From: Rosa chinensis
Taxonomy: Eukaryota; Streptophyta; Magnoliopsida; Rosales; Rosaceae
Length of the DNA stretch: 64,000 nt
Reading direction: 5' to 3'
Assembly: GCF_002994745.2 (NCBI RefSeq)
Contig: NC_037090.1
Span: 8,677,501-8,741,500 of the forward strand
Shown here: one piece after another, positions 35,586 through 48,294 of the stretch
How positions within the stretch are numbered: position 1 is the first letter of the stretch
Layout: every line of letters begins with the position of its first letter
The notes under the pieces: model-generated
Seen by the model: only the letters and a program-made list of their open reading frames with translations
The model's database searches: none
Told to the model about the DNA's origin: nothing
Position numbers and translations under genes: made by a program

Positions 35586-38500
35586 TCAGCTTGATTGTGT
35601 GTTCTTGTTCTTCTTAGCATTGAAGAGTTGCCTAATGAAAGAAAACTTGCCTCTTGCCCGGACAGATAGTTCACTCATGGTACCGTTACTTGCTTCTGCT
35701 TCGTTGCTGTCACTGTCCGGTAGGGGTGGTGAGGGGGGTGAGAGTTTGAAGCGGAAAGAGTTGAGCATGCGGATGATCTGGCTGAACGTAGGCCTTAGAT
35801 TGGGGTCCTCAACCCAACATGACTGGATGATGAAGGCAAGATCAGGGGAGACATCCTCTGGAAGTCGAGGCCTCTCTTGCTGCATTCTCAGATGGAAACA
35901 ATACAAGAGTAAGCAACCAACAAGGATAGCAGTCTTCTATTCTTTACAGATGAAAGAAAGATTATGCTCTAAAGCATAGCGGCAGACTGCACATAACACA
36001 CTAATATTGACATCCGGAAGAACAGAAATAACATAATCAGTCTCACCTTGAAAGCAGCAGCATAGGCAGCCTGCAAATTAGACATGCCTTCAAAGGGCAT
36101 GCGGTTGGTCAACAATTCCCATAAGACGATCCCAAAGCTATACACATCAACTTTGTTATTGTAATGCTTCTTCTCTCCTTGCCGTAATGTGACAGTGCTA
36201 TATAGCTGTAAATGCTAATAGTTGGTCAAAGGGAACTACCAATTGTGCAAACATAGTAGGAAACTAGGAACATATTAGCAATCACGATATATAACATACA
36301 CATTCAGTAACAAAACCGCAAGTTAACCCAATGGGAACTAACACTTTATCACATCAGTGAATAGGGGCTGTAAGATTGACACCCAATTTGTGTTTTAATT
36401 TTGTGCTAAATGATATCAAGATTGTCAGTAACCAGTTCAACCTACCATTCATCTCTAACTCACTCCACTTCAAGCCCTAGAAAAGAAAGAAACTGCTCAC
36501 TGTAAAAATTTGGATCCATATACTAGTTATATATTACCAGGAAGGCCAGAGCAGTCTTCACCCCAAGAGCAGTCGAGGTTTCAGAATGCAGGCACCACCA
36601 AGTGAAATGTAGAGAGGAAAAATGAATCAAAAGAGATATCCATGTGCAAAATGAAAAAAAATATCATTATCCCTGACCTATTATAGATGAAAGATTCAAG
36701 TGCACACTATAAAAACATTCAAAAGCCAAAAAGAGAGTAATAACTTTGTCATTCTGTACTCAATCAAATACACATGCAGCTTTTCCAAAAGAGAAAAAAA
36801 TTAAAATTAAGTCCACTTCCAAGAACCTCAGAGATACCCAATAGACCTGAAAGGCTTCACAAATTAAAAGTCCGTGCTAGAGAAGATTGGAGAAGCATTT
36901 GCATTCACCCACACTAGTTTGTTGAACTAAATGAAAGATCTTGATTAAGACATAAAAAAGTCGTGCAAAAAGATCAAGGTAAACATGTTTACAAACCTCA
37001 GGAGCCATCCAACGGTAAGTCCCAGTTTCTGCAGTCATCATCTCAGTCACAGTTTCTTCTCTTGCAAGACCAAAATCTGCAAGCTTTACAGATTTCTGAT
37101 TTGCCGTAAGCAACAGATTGTCTGCAATCAGACAGTTCATATGTATCGTTAAACTAGAAAGAAATGAATCATACTCATTGAGCCATACAAAAAAATGCTC
37201 TATAAAATGAAACCTACTAATCAGCAGCAGCAAACATAATATTAAAGTTAACCACATAAAAAGCCCCAGCTAATACATAAAAGGCAAGCATCAAAGACTG
37301 AGTGTACGGTCTTGTTACCAATATTTATATCTACAATGTTAATCCTAAGATAACATGAAGTGATCATGTGAGTAAAATTTTCTGAATTAAGAGAAGAATC
37401 CAACAGAATCAATAATTTGACAAGGGAGAATTCAGAACCATCTGCAGCCTACTGGATAAGCATAACCAAGAAAGAAAATAAGAGATACAAATAACATTAA
37501 GCTATGGAAACTTATGGCTAAAGCAGTGCTGCAATTTCTACTAACTTCATGAACAGAGAATCAGAACTAGAGCAGAAAGTTAACGTTAGAAGTATTGGAT
37601 GTCATTCAAAATAAACTATGTCAATAAATTCAATAAGTGTTAACAAACAAATTGTTACAGTACATAACCCAGAATATAAAATACAGTAGTGAAGTACAAC
37701 TCAAACTAGCCATATGGTACCAGGTTTTAGATCTCTATGTATAATGCCATTGGCATGTAAACATTCCATTGCATGAGCGATGTCAAGAGCATATTTAATG
37801 GCCACATGAAGTTCTAATTGATTGGGACGAATACTAATCAGGTACTTCCGGAGTGACATTCCAGGTAATAGCTCAGTAACTATCACCATTAGAGGATCCT
37901 TACAAGCTCCAATAAACTGAAGAGATGAAAAAAAAAAGAGGTATTACATCCAGTGAAACTAACACAAAAGACAAAAGGTTTTCAACAGTTGAGGCAGCCA
38001 GGAATACATATATATTAAACTCGCAGCTTAAATTTTTGATACAAAATGAACATGTGTAAGGACATGCTTAAGCATCCACTGACCTTCACAAGATTTTCAT
38101 GCTTCACTCGAGTCATCATATTAACTTCACGGGTAAATCGATTCTCAAGTTGAGCTCTTTCTTCAGAAGTGCTCCCACGATTGAGAACTTTGATAGCCAC
38201 AATTCGACTACCGTACCTGGTAAAATAATTAGACAACAAACTACTCATGAACACTCTGTGCAAAGCAAAGCAAAGCGAAACAGAACAATTCATCTGCTGA
38301 CATCAGAACTAGTAACTCCCGCTAGTTGACAAACAAAAACAACTTGTAATCTAATAATGAAGGCTTGAATTCACACAAGTACAGTGTCAAATAGATTCCC
38401 CCTGAAAAATGTACGAATATAAAGTCACAACTCACAAGAATGTTATATCACATATCCAACGCCCCACATTGGCAAAAGCATATCCTCAACATAATCAACA

Positions 38501-38768
38501 AACAAAGCAACAAATTAAACTGGAATCAGCGAACACTTTGATTTCATCACACCAAGCAAGAAGTAACACAATGATTTGACTAACAAACAACTGAGCATTA
38601 CCTTCCTTCATAAACTTTCCCATGAGCTCCCTCACCAATTTTCGCCCCAATAAACAACAACTTGGGATCAACCAGCAGGCTGTCGTCGATTGCCAGCTGC
38701 TGCGCCGTAATTGAGACCGAAGCCGAATTCCTCTGCTGTCTTCCTCCACTGTTCACACTACAACTCAT
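35586..38768 (-). CDS. ATN1-like Raf-type (group C) serine/threonine/tyrosine kinase (six exons)
   Basis: A cytosolic plant Raf-like MAP3K-related kinase most like Arabidopsis ATN1. Exons in transcript order are 38602-38768, 38084-38216, 37721-37916, 36997-37121, 36047-36205 and 35586-35879. All introns are GT-AG and all phases join, giving 357 residues, close to ATN1. The start is the ATG at 38768 (MSCSVNSGG). Kinase landmarks are [11 protein letters not shown] (glycine loop, residues ~46-56), VAIKVL (ATP-binding Lys), HRDLKPDN created across exons 3 and 4 (catalytic loop), [10 protein letters not shown] (DFG) and [11 protein letters not shown] (activation segment to APE). The subfamily tag [20 protein letters not shown] follows. 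The C-terminal tail after LRPTFSQII is low-complexity Ser/Pro and ends [12 protein letters not shown]. All catalytic residues are present. Confidence 0.95.
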
Positions 38769-41619
38769 ATTGCCACCCCTCAAATTACCCCTGAATTCCT
38801 CATCTCAATATGATCCTCCACAATAATTGGCATTATTAAACAAACGCTACCTATCCAGTTTCAGTAAACATTTGGCTCAATTTCCATATCATCCTCAATC
38901 CACCATAAGACCAAAACCCAACTCCTGTAAAAATCAAAACTCTCTTTTCCACACTAAACATTCAGAGCAAACTCCACTATTACTATAAAAAAAAAAAAAC
39001 CCAGCACAAAAGAACACAGCTTTCTCACCGCTAAACTAGCTCAAATTAAACCACACACTTTGCTTGAGGTTGAAGAAGCCTCCGCTTCCGCGCACTTGAT
39101 ACACACAACAAAAGGTAAAGAGATAAACACAAACCCACAAAAGGCCTAAAAGGAAAACAGACAACCTTACAATCGACGCGACATTCACCGGAGAAGAAAA
39201 ATTGACCCCAAAAAACAAAAACAAAAAGAATTAAAAGCTAAAGAATCCCGCAACCTCTAGCTTCCAATAATCAAGCTCCCCGTCCTTCTTTTGCTTCCTT
39301 TTTAACTTGTACTCACTAAAAAAATAACTGCTGAAGGAAGCCTAACCCTAGAAAGAGCACTAATAAGAGTCTTTTTCTTTTCTTTTCTTGAGTCTCAGAG
39401 TTTCTCTCTCTAGAAATCTCTCGCACTTTCTCTCTCTCTCTCTCTCTCTACCCACTCGAGAGGCCCGCGCTTCCGATGATGATAGATATTCCGAGTATCT
39501 GTTCCGACGACGAGGGTTGTATTAAAAGTTGGAGAGAGCGAATTTCTTTTCTTTTCTTTTTTTTTTTTTTTTCAATTTTCAAAAGGGAAAGCGAAGTGGC
39601 CAATGGGAGAGCCCCACGTGGAGAGCACATATTGGACTTTTTGATAGTAGCATCAGCGACTTTGACGTTCTTGGTTGAGAATGAATTGCCTCGCCTCGGC
39701 TTGGGTTATTTTTCTGCCTCGTGTTTATTGCCTATTGTTTTATTACTTTTTTTTTATAATAAAAAGTCAGGCCAGTCTTTTTCTATTATTTTCAGTTCTT
39801 TTTTTGTTTTTGTTTTTGGGTTGCTGTTCATTAATAAAAAAAATATGAGAGAAAGAGACAATCTTGAAGTTTCATTTGAGATTAGTGGGAATACTTGTGT
39901 ATCTGATGTGGATGTTGATATTGATATTTCTCCAAAACTGTCATCTACGCTAATTATGTGTTCATTTTTCAAAGAAATGTGCATCTTCTCATCTAGATAG
40001 GAGCCATGCTAGAAATTGTGATGTTTCTCTTTGACATTTGACTTTATTTTTACTATTGTTAGATAGAACCTTCCCTTTTGATTAGGTAATATATATTGAC
40101 ATTTGGTTCATTGATTTGCCTATATATTGAGGTGAATATAATACAATATGTAATGAGTTGACTTTGCAGTTTGCATTGTGATCTGAAAACTAAAACCAAT
40201 TCTCATCTCCTCCCCACTAGATTCTCAAAATGAATACATTTGTAATTTTAAATTTTTCTAGTACGTTAGATTATAAAAAAAAAAAAAAGTGAAATGATTG
40301 TACAGCGTTTCTAATCTCATCTTGAATGCTTCTTTAACACAATTATGTTATTTTGGACTTGAACTAGAGATATTTGTTCGTGAAAAATTATTGCAATTTC
40401 TAACCATTGGCTACTAATCAATGGATTTTCTCCAAAAGTGATTAATCCTTTTTAAATGCAACATACAACTCTCTCTGAGTGGATATTCAATAAGTTTGGC
40501 ACTGAAGTATGAGTCATAGTAACACTTTGTTTTTTTATTAATTCTTAGGGTAGTACCAAAATGTCGGGTATTATACCTTGCTAATTCTAAAATTTGAAAA
40601 ATTACGACGAATGAGGACGAATATGAACATATCACGAGCATAATTGGATTTTGGAAGGAAAGAGTTGTGCAAATGAAATTACTTAAACACCAATATATCT
40701 GATGCTCTCTATTTTGGGTGCTGGTGCTACTTACATCAACTATCTTTGTTCTTTTAAATTGAATTTATTATACCTGTCAATTAATTTAAAAAATGTCTCT
40801 AACGGGATGTCGTTATGGAGGAATTTTCAGATATTATTGGGTTATCTTTCAGGGGTATCATATCCTTATTGCTTCTAATATTCTCATAGTCGTTGTCGAA
40901 ACAATTAGAAGATAACATGAGATAATGATGGGAAAATTATCTAGTTAAAGAGATTCACTCGTTCTCCTAGATTATCTTCATTTGTATTCTGTTGTTTATT
41001 AGAATCTTCTCATCCGTTCAATAAATTAGTACTCGATAAAATTTTTAAAATAACTCTCTCATCATCCCCCTCTCATATTCACCATTCTTTTTCACTTCCA
41101 AACAAATAAGTCGATGGCTCTAGCCGACGAGGGAAAGATACACATAACTTGGCCATATTCTTCAACATGTAGTACATAGTCTAATTTGTTCGAACCCAAA
41201 GTATTAGATGATTTGATGGAACTAAGTTTGATTCTTAGACTTGTCCATGTTGTTATAAATAGGGTAAGGCTCCACTTGAGAATACCAGCCACTCCTTTTA
41301 ATATTTTCAAAATGAACGTCCGCTTTCAATTAATACACGACACGTGTGAGTGAGACGTGGGTGATACGTTTATCGCATGGGGTATAGGTAGCATTCATTG
41401 TGTACGCATTGGCCAATCACATTTCTTGTTTACTTTTACATGTTAGTGAAATGGTGGAGATGTGATCCCACATGTTCCATCACCATCCTGATTGAAACAA
41501 GTGTCTGGAGACTTCTAACCTTGAGAGGATTTGATTGACTCAAAGTAGCTAGGTATTATTTTATTTTATTTTTTTAAGTAGCTTAGTTAGTTCTCAGTTG
41601 CTGTACTCGTAACCATTCA
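38769..41619. other. Kinase 5' region and AT-rich intergenic DNA
   Basis: The 38769-39480 part is the likely 5' UTR and promoter of the kinase gene, with a (CT)n tract at 39426-39449. An open frame of 174 codons at 39476-40000 (+) is rich in Phe from T-runs and is not believed to be a gene. The 40000-41619 stretch is AT-rich with no recognised gene or element. Confidence 0.5.
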
Positions 41620-42290
41620 TCAGGACATGAAATTCATAAGGTAGATTTGATGACAAATTGGAATTCCCAATCTGCAAATAATTCACTTGTAACAAAAAAA
41701 AAAACAAAAAAAAATATTCACCTAAAAACTAATTGAGGAAGACTCGTGATCTAACTAACATTGTGTGAAGTCATGAATTAAAAAAATTTAGCTAATATAG
41801 ACATACGAGTTGTAGTGTCGTCCAAAAAGTTTTATTGTAATGTTGGTAAAAATGCAAGTTAGAAAGAAAATATATTTATCTTCAACATAATGGATTGGCA
41901 TTGAACTCTATGAGAACTCTATGAACGCTAACTATTTACATATAATTTCAACTTGTATCTTATTTCATTTAGTATCACTAAATGATTACGTAGACGTGGT
42001 CTTTGATCTCGAGGAGCTATTGGCCTTCATTATAGCGAGCATGCCTGCGTCGCTTCGTCTTTTCGTCGAGTTGGAATTCAGGAACTTCTTCTACCTCAGC
42101 ATGCCTTGATTTATTGATCAAAGTAGATAATGTGGCATGGATATCAAAACAGAACAGAGCATGATGGTCGACACAATAACATGTATTGCCCTTAGGTCCA
42201 GAATCAACATAAGCATGCAACACCAAGTCTCTCTGTCTCGTAGCAGCGAGATAGATGCCCAAGCTTTTATTCAAAAGCCTTAGCTAAACA
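41620..42290 (-). pseudogene. Degenerate RKD-derived unit 1 (tandem)
   Basis: On the minus strand around 42030-42105 a frame encodes EEVPEFQLDEKTKRRRHA, clearly related to the last exon of the RKD gene at 56444-57867 (EQVPDLQLEEKTKRLRHA). Nucleotide identity is high over about 50 bp. No RWP-RK core remains. The unit is repeated, with moderate divergence, at 42315-43100 (shared stretches include gtagatttgatgacaaattg, ccaaaaagttttattgtaa and ggattggcattgaactctat), so unit 1 is the 3' part of a lost RKD paralogue that was itself tandemly copied. It ends at GQ-stop shortly after RRHA. Confidence 0.7.
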
Positions 42291-42314
42291 GCCCAGAAGA
42301 TCCAATCAATCCTC

Positions 42315-43404
42315 AACTAATTAGAATTCATATGGTAGATTTGATGACAAATTGGAATTCCCAATCTGCAAATTATTTACTTGGAAACTAAAAACAAAAA
42401 GAAAATCAAATATTCACTTTAAAACCAGCTAAGGAAGACTCGTGATCTAACTAACATCATGGGAGGTCATGAATTCAAAAAAAAAAAAGCTAATATAGAC
42501 GTACAAGCTCTAATGTGGTCCAAAAAGTTTTATTGTAAAGTTTGTGTAAATGCAAGTTGGTGCTCTGAATCCTCCATCCTCAATCATTATGAATCACACT
42601 AAATTAGATCATAGCTAAATAATCAACGTACTTATTTGGAAGTTAGCTGATGCGAACATAACACGTTAAAAATGTACAAACGACATTGAATCCCCACATT
42701 CGACGGGACTCATGAGATCAATTAAAGCTAATTATTATGTGGAAATGACACACCTTATGGAAAGAAAATTTATCTAGCTTCAACGTGATGGATTGGCATT
42801 GAACTCTATGAACGCTAACTATCTACATATATATAATTTCGACTTGTATCTTATTTCATGTAGTGATACACTGATACTCAAATCGAGTAGACGCGTGGTC
42901 TTTGATCTCCAGGAGCTATTGGCCTTCATTATAGCGAGCATGCCTGAGTCGCTTCGTCTTTTCGTCGAGTTGGAAATCAGGAACTTCTTCTATCTCATCA
43001 TGCCTTGATTTATTGATCAAAGTAGATAAAGTGGATATCAAAACAGAACACAGCTAGAGGGTCGACACAATAATAGTACTGCCCTTAGGTCCAGAATCAG
43101 CATAAGCAACAGCTGCAACGAGTCTGGCACCTAGAATCTAACAACGAGTCGCTAGCTAGTTCATAACTTCATATTAGAAGCGAATTGCAAGACTCACTAA
43201 TGGAGCTTGGTCAACAGTTGTCTTCATATATAAAAGATAAAAAGAATGCATGCAGTGATGATTGAAGAAAGTATTTCATTCGTAATATTTTTGCTGTACG
43301 TATTTTGTCATATAGTAGAATCTTTTCGGAAACTTAATGGAGGGGGCAAGTCCCATAACGTACTGGAATAGCCCTAAAAGAATGCAAGATGGAAGAGGAA
43401 ATTG
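42315..43404 (-). pseudogene. Degenerate RKD-derived unit 2 with promoter-like remnant
   Basis: This tandem copy of unit 1 has the RKD last-exon remnant at about 42931-43005 on the minus strand. At 43310-43395 it also has a stretch (tagtagaa, then ggaaacttaatgga, gggcaagtcccataa, gccctaaaag) matching 58380-58465, which lies about 0.55 kb upstream of the intact RKD start codon. So the unit retains both the 3' end and part of the upstream region of an RKD gene while the body has been deleted. It is cut at 43405-43409 by the insertion of the LTR retrotransposon that follows. Confidence 0.65.
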
Positions 43405-43409
43405 AATGG

Positions 43410-43837
43410 TGTTATCCGCATGAGCGGGAGACTACGTCCACTTGAATGTTTAATTATGTGTGTTGAGCCTTGCGACCTAACAAGATTACAAAGTGTGTAA
43501 TGGAGTTGAGATGGAATGAATGAATGGTGTTTAAGTGGGAGGAGAGTTCCTTTTATAGGTGAAGGAAGCCATCTCCTTTACATGGTTTTCGATGTGGGAC
43601 AAGCAAACAACTATTCTAGTGTAGAAAGCCTAGTTTGTGAGGGCAACTTTGCAAGGCCGGAAAGGTGGCTTCCCGGCGACGGATTTGCGACTTCCGGATA
43701 CCATAGCGTAGCTTGAACATAGGGCTACAAGATGCAAGTAGCGGTTGGGCCTCACCATGGCTTGTGGGTGTCCCAAAGAGGGTGTTAATTATGCGTGGTG
43801 AGATAGCAAACTAGTCATGCTAGTAGAGGTATCTACA
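43410..43837 (-). repeat. 3' LTR of the 4.0-kb element, 81 bp internally shortened
   Basis: 428 bp, matching the partner LTR except that tgtta is joined directly to the tccgcatgagcgg segment. About 81 bp present in the 509-bp partner are missing. On the minus strand it carries the TATA box TATAAAA at 43551-43557. Confidence 0.85.
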
Positions 43838-45539
43838 AGTCCCCGAAGTCCGCAAGCAAGAGGAGCTTCTTGGTTGGGGAGTTATACACATGATGTCACC
43901 AAGCATAAGTAACCGGGCGGTACGGAGCCCCTACAAGTCCCCGAGCTCCGTAAGCAAGAATGGACTCTTTTAACCTACACAATGAAAAAACCCATTAATG
44001 TGTATGAACATGTAAAATATTGGTAGTTGTATATGTGGATCTTATGGCCATATAACACGCACAATAGATAGTGGCAAGTGTAATGGGTGTCCATATAAAT
44101 TTGTGGGAGTAGTCCCGGTGACATCGTATGAAGCGTTTGTGAACTTGGGGCTTAAGTAAAGCATGTTGGACATGATCGAGCAAGTCGGGTTGTTCGAGCA
44201 AGTTGGGTGTAGTTGAGTGTGTAGGCGTTGTGCGAGCATGCGAGGCGTGGCCCAAGCGCAAGTCGTGGCCATACTCGATACCCAAGCGAGTCGAAACCCG
44301 AACAAGTCGTTTATCCGAGCTTGTTTAATTAAGTCATAAGTGTCACAAGCTTCTAGATGCATGTCACAAGTAATTGAATTTAAGCATGTATGTGTGTAGT
44401 AAAGTTGCTAATAACATTTTATAGGCATGCTTAAGGGTCATGGAGACATGTATAGTCATGGCATCGGCGGTAGCTCAAATTGTAAGAGCGAAAAGATAAG
44501 AGGAAGGCACTTATCTTATGCCGATTTGAGGTTCATTGCTTGTGGCGGATAAAGTACTCCGATAATGTCCGTCGACTCGTAGTTGAGGTTGGATGCTTGA
44601 TAGAAATAATTGAATTTCCTTGCCACAAAATAGATGATTAGTATGTAGATTTGTAAAATCAACATCAATAATTTGCATATGTACTTTGATAAAACAGTAA
44701 TCAGAGTGTAAAAGCAAATGTAGTGGTTGAAAATAACTTGCATATACATCCATTTTTGCTAATTTCGACAGCTGGTTTACATGATGCATATTTGTGTACG
44801 AGCAAGCATATCATGGGCCAATAGTGACGAAAATAACATGCTTGCCTGTCAACATTGTGTTGGGAAGACATTTGAAGGCACACGATGCCCATGAATCACA
44901 AGCCATTAAATATGAGAGAGCATGAAATAATCTGTGAGTTGACGTTTAATCAATTATCAATGACAAGTAGAAGCCCAGATCACGTGTGTAGAGATATGCA
45001 CCTGATGCTTAATTGTAACTATAATAGAATAGTTGGAGCAAGCAAATAAGTAGTGTGCCGCTGAAGTAAAATTCAATATGACCCAAAGTTTGTTGCCATG
45101 TTGGAGTCAAAACATGCACTTCTAGTGGGAGTATATGCATAATTGAGTCCACTGATATACCAATTTATTGATGCTTTATAAGGTAGAGAAACCAAGGTAT
45201 ATATAATTTGTACTGACAGTGAGCCCCCCCAAAACATGCATGTGTCCATGATGTAATATATCCTGCGAGTGAGAATGCAAAACCAACATCTAGCACATGG
45301 AGAAGTGAATTGATTGGCGGCATGGATAGTATACTATTGTTTTGATAAATGGCATGAATGAATTGACCCATATAGAGTCAATATATACTATCAATTCTTA
45401 ACAACACCCTGGGAGAATAGCAAACCATAAATTGTTTAAATATAGTTGAGTGGATATGATACCGCCAGCATGCTTAACCGTGTGTACCAAATAAAATAAA
45501 GAGAGAGGCTTATCTTATTTTGCAGAGTTTGACAGCCAT

Positions 45540-46680
45540 AAAAGCTCGGGGCCTGTTTGGGTTGCTGTTGCATATCAGATCAAGATGCATATCAATTCTT
45601 AACCAGCTAGCGGAGCTGGTTACCGCCTGATGGTGCAAGCAGATCTGTTTCCAGTTGGTGGTGCCTAGCGGAGGCTGCCCAGCGGAGTGCGAAGGCTTAG
45701 GTGCTAGGCGGTGAACTGGAACTCAGCGGAGATTGTGCAGATGAGATCTTGCCGGCGGAGCTATGCTAGTGGGGTGTGGCTAGCGGTCCGATAGCCGCTG
45801 ACAGTTGGCGGAGGAGGCCGGTTCCGCTGGCTGCAGCTAGCGGTGGTGTTGTCAGTTGCAGCTTCTATGCTTTGTCCTGCGGCACACCGACGGGGCCGTT
45901 GAGGATAGCTAGCGGAAGGCCGTTTGGTGGACTAGGTTGTCGCTGATGGAGCACTGGGCTTTGCTCGCCGGCGGAAGTTGACTTGGGAGTGTAGTTCGGC
46001 TAGCGGAGGTCATGAGATTTACCGCTGCCGCTGACGGAGTTCCGCGGAGGATTTTTGGCGCTGCCGCCGACACAGCTCGGCGGATGAGTTGCTCAGCGAA
46101 TTTTCCGGCGGATCCCTGGGACACCAGCGGAGTTTACTGATGCTCACAGCGGAGAAGCTTGGCGGAGCTTGCCTAGCAGCAGAAGCCTGGCGGAGCGGAG
46201 GTGATGATTAAAGATGGGTTTGGGGAACTCATGGTGCTGAGCGGAGGAAGCCTTGGCTGGCAGAGATTTTTCCGCTGACGGATATGGGCGGAGGAATGTG
46301 CCGCTGATGGATATGGGCGGAAGAATGGAGATTGGCGGGGGTTTCGTCCGCCACAAAATTTCAAAGCCGGAAGTCAAAATTAAGGTCTGGTGCTTGGAAG
46401 TTTGCTAGCGGGGTTGGCTAGCGGCGGTTGGTAGAGCATGACCACAGGTGTGGTCAGCGGTGTACAGTCCGGCGGAGGAGCAGTTTGGCTAGCGGAAGTT
46501 TTGCTCGACGGAAGAGCTCGGCGGTGACCTGGAGGTTGGCGGAGGAAGAGTTCGGCGGAGAGGAGCCTGATGGAGACCACGAGTTCCAGGTCGAAGGTGG
46601 ACGGAGCTGCAATTGGTAGTGACTGGCGGGCAATTTGAAATTTGGAAGGGTGCCCAGAGAAGTTTTCTGGGTGTCCAGAG
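45540..46680. repeat. GC-rich degenerate GCGGA array in the retroelement leader
   Basis: Across about 1.1 kb the motif GCGGA or the related TAGCGG recurs every few tens of bases without a fixed period, in sharp contrast to AT-rich DNA on both sides. Open frames on either strand are low-complexity and show no known domain. Confidence 0.6.
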
Positions 46681-46713
46681 AAATTTTTTTTTTTTTTTTT
46701 TTGAAGGTTCAGC

Positions 46714-46801
46714 GTTGACCAAGCCTTGATGGGCGTTGACCAGCCATGTTGGGCGTTGACCGACTCCGCCGGTCGTTGACCAAGCTAGCCCGGCGTTGAC
46801 C
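46714..46801 (+). promoter_or_regulatory. Five GTTGACC W-box cores at 20-21-bp period
   Basis: GTTGACC starts at 46714, 46735, 46755, 46775 and 46795, within a degenerate 20-bp tandem unit of gcgttgacc followed by variable bases. TTGACC is the W-box core recognised by WRKY factors. A further inverted TTGACC (ggtcaa) lies near 46846. The array is in the retroelement leader, just downstream of its 5' LTR. Confidence 0.7.
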
Positions 46802-46903
46802 GGCCCCAATTTGATGTTGAATGAGCGTCGACTCGACATTTTTGGGTCAAAGTTCGTGGTAGGTGACGAAGCCTTTGTGTTGGCTTCCCACAGACGGCGC
46901 CAA

Positions 46904-47412
46904 TGTTAATGCTTGTATCCGTGGGGATCTAATTAACGATAAGTAAAAGAGAGGGAGAGAGTGACACAAGCGAAGTATAGTGGTTCGCCTCCGCATGAGC
47001 GGGAGACTACGTCCACTTGAATGTTTAATTATGTGTGTTGAGCCTTGCGACCTAACAAGATTACAAAGTGTGTAATGGAGTTGAGATGGAATGAATGAAT
47101 GGTGTTTAAGTGGGAGGAGAGTTCCTTTTATAGGTGAAGGAAGTCATCTCCTTTACATGGTTTTCGATGTGGGACAAGCAAACAACTATTCTAGTGTAGA
47201 AAGCCTAGTTTGTGAGGGCAACTTTGCAAGGCCGGAAAGGTGGCTTCCCGGCGACGGATTTGCGACTTCCGGATACCGTAGCGTAGCTTGAACATAGGGC
47301 TACAAGATGCAAGTAGCGGTTGGGCCTCACCATGGTTTGTGGGTGTCCCAAAGAGGGTGTTAATTATGCTTGGTGAGATAGCAAACTAGTCATGCTAGTA
47401 GAGGTATCTACA
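46904..47412 (-). repeat. 5' LTR of the 4.0-kb element
   Basis: 509 bp, TG...CA, full length. Minus-strand TATAAAA at 47126-47132 gives the likely transcription start. It adjoins the primer-binding site at about 46886-46903. Confidence 0.88.
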
Positions 47413-47527
47413 AATGGAAATTTTTTTCAGGTGAACAAAAATTAAAGAACCCATAACAACTTCGTAGTGTCTGACCACGTTGTAGTCCTACAACTAACTG
47501 GAAGTAGGGTAGTGCGATTTTGCACTC

Positions 47528-47794
47528 TGTTAGGATCCCCAGGATAACGCCAATGGTATGACATTGCGAAATGAAACAAAGAGAAATTCTAGAGAAAACT
47601 AAGAAAATAGAAATGCATATTTTTCATTCATAGATCTGTTGTACAAGAAAGTTAGTAGATAAAGAACAGTTTAGGACACGTGTCGACCAACTAGTGAAGA
47701 CCCCTACCTAACATACTCCCAGCACAAGGACCAAAAGGTGCGCACCAACTAAATAAACGCTGCGTTTTAATTGTAAATAAAATGAATCATAACA
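47528..47794 (-). repeat. 3' LTR of the gene-capturing element
   Basis: 267 bp beginning tgttaggatcccc and ending gaatcataaca in plus orientation, TG...CA. Uninterrupted reference copy for the partner at 54393. Confidence 0.88.
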
Positions 47795-47823
47795 TTTCTT
47801 CCCCCTTAAACAGAAACTTGACC

Positions 47824-48294
47824 TCAAGTTTCACTTTTAGAATCAACTTCTAGCATGCTGAAGATTGTCCTCAGTTCGGATATGAGATACATAGTAAGCA
47901 CATCAACAATAATAGCTCTAGGCCAAGCAGTAAACACAAAGAGGTAAATCTTCAACACTGCAAGACCAAGAACAACATGATATCCATAACTCCTTTTCCA
48001 ATCATTCAATCCATGAGTTAATAAGCAGAGAATAAGATGAAGCCAACCAACATCACTTGTGTTCAACATCTCAACAACAGTGGTGTCAATGCAATGAAGA
48101 GCAGCAAGGCTATTGTCACCAAGATCATGGGCTAAGGTGTCAAGATTATCATCTAAATAAGTAGAGAAATCATGAACCCGCAAAACGAAATTTAGAAACA
48201 ATTGTTGTTCATCTTCTTCTGAAACTATTGGAATAATTGCAAGTGCAGCACATTTTCCGTAGATCTCTTGCATAAATCTTTTTGTCTTCCCATC
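47824..48294 (-). other. Unidentified coding-like segment inside the gene-capturing element
   Basis: An open frame continuing directly from the MOS14 fragment for about 156 codons (from DGKTKRFMQEIYGK to EVDSKSET). It is not part of MOS14 as I know it and I do not recognise it. It contains a leucine-rich hydrophobic stretch (HVVLGLAVLKIYLFVFTAWP). It ends just before the purine tract. Confidence 0.4.

Larger units (their letters stand above)
43410..47412 (-). mobile_element. Young non-autonomous LTR retrotransposon, non-coding
   Basis: A 4.0-kb element with TG...CA ends flanked by the 5-bp duplication aatgg (43405-43409 and 47413-47417). It runs on the minus strand: next to the LTR at 46904 lies a primer-binding site reading TGGCGCCGTCTGTGGG on the minus strand, and next to the LTR at 43837 lies a purine-rich tract (cttcgggggact type). 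The LTRs differ at only about four bases over about 425 aligned, so insertion is recent. The internal 3.07 kb hold no gag or pol frame. The part from about 45540 to 46680 is GC-rich with GCGGA/TAGCGG motifs, and a W-box array sits at 46714-46801. Superfamily cannot be assigned without pol; the primer site is of a kind common in Gypsy elements. Confidence 0.9.

Noticed and set aside
39476..40000. Open frame of 174 codons on the plus strand
   Set aside because: It is rich in Phe and Lys from T and A runs, lies antisense to the kinase 5' region, and shows no domain or splice context.
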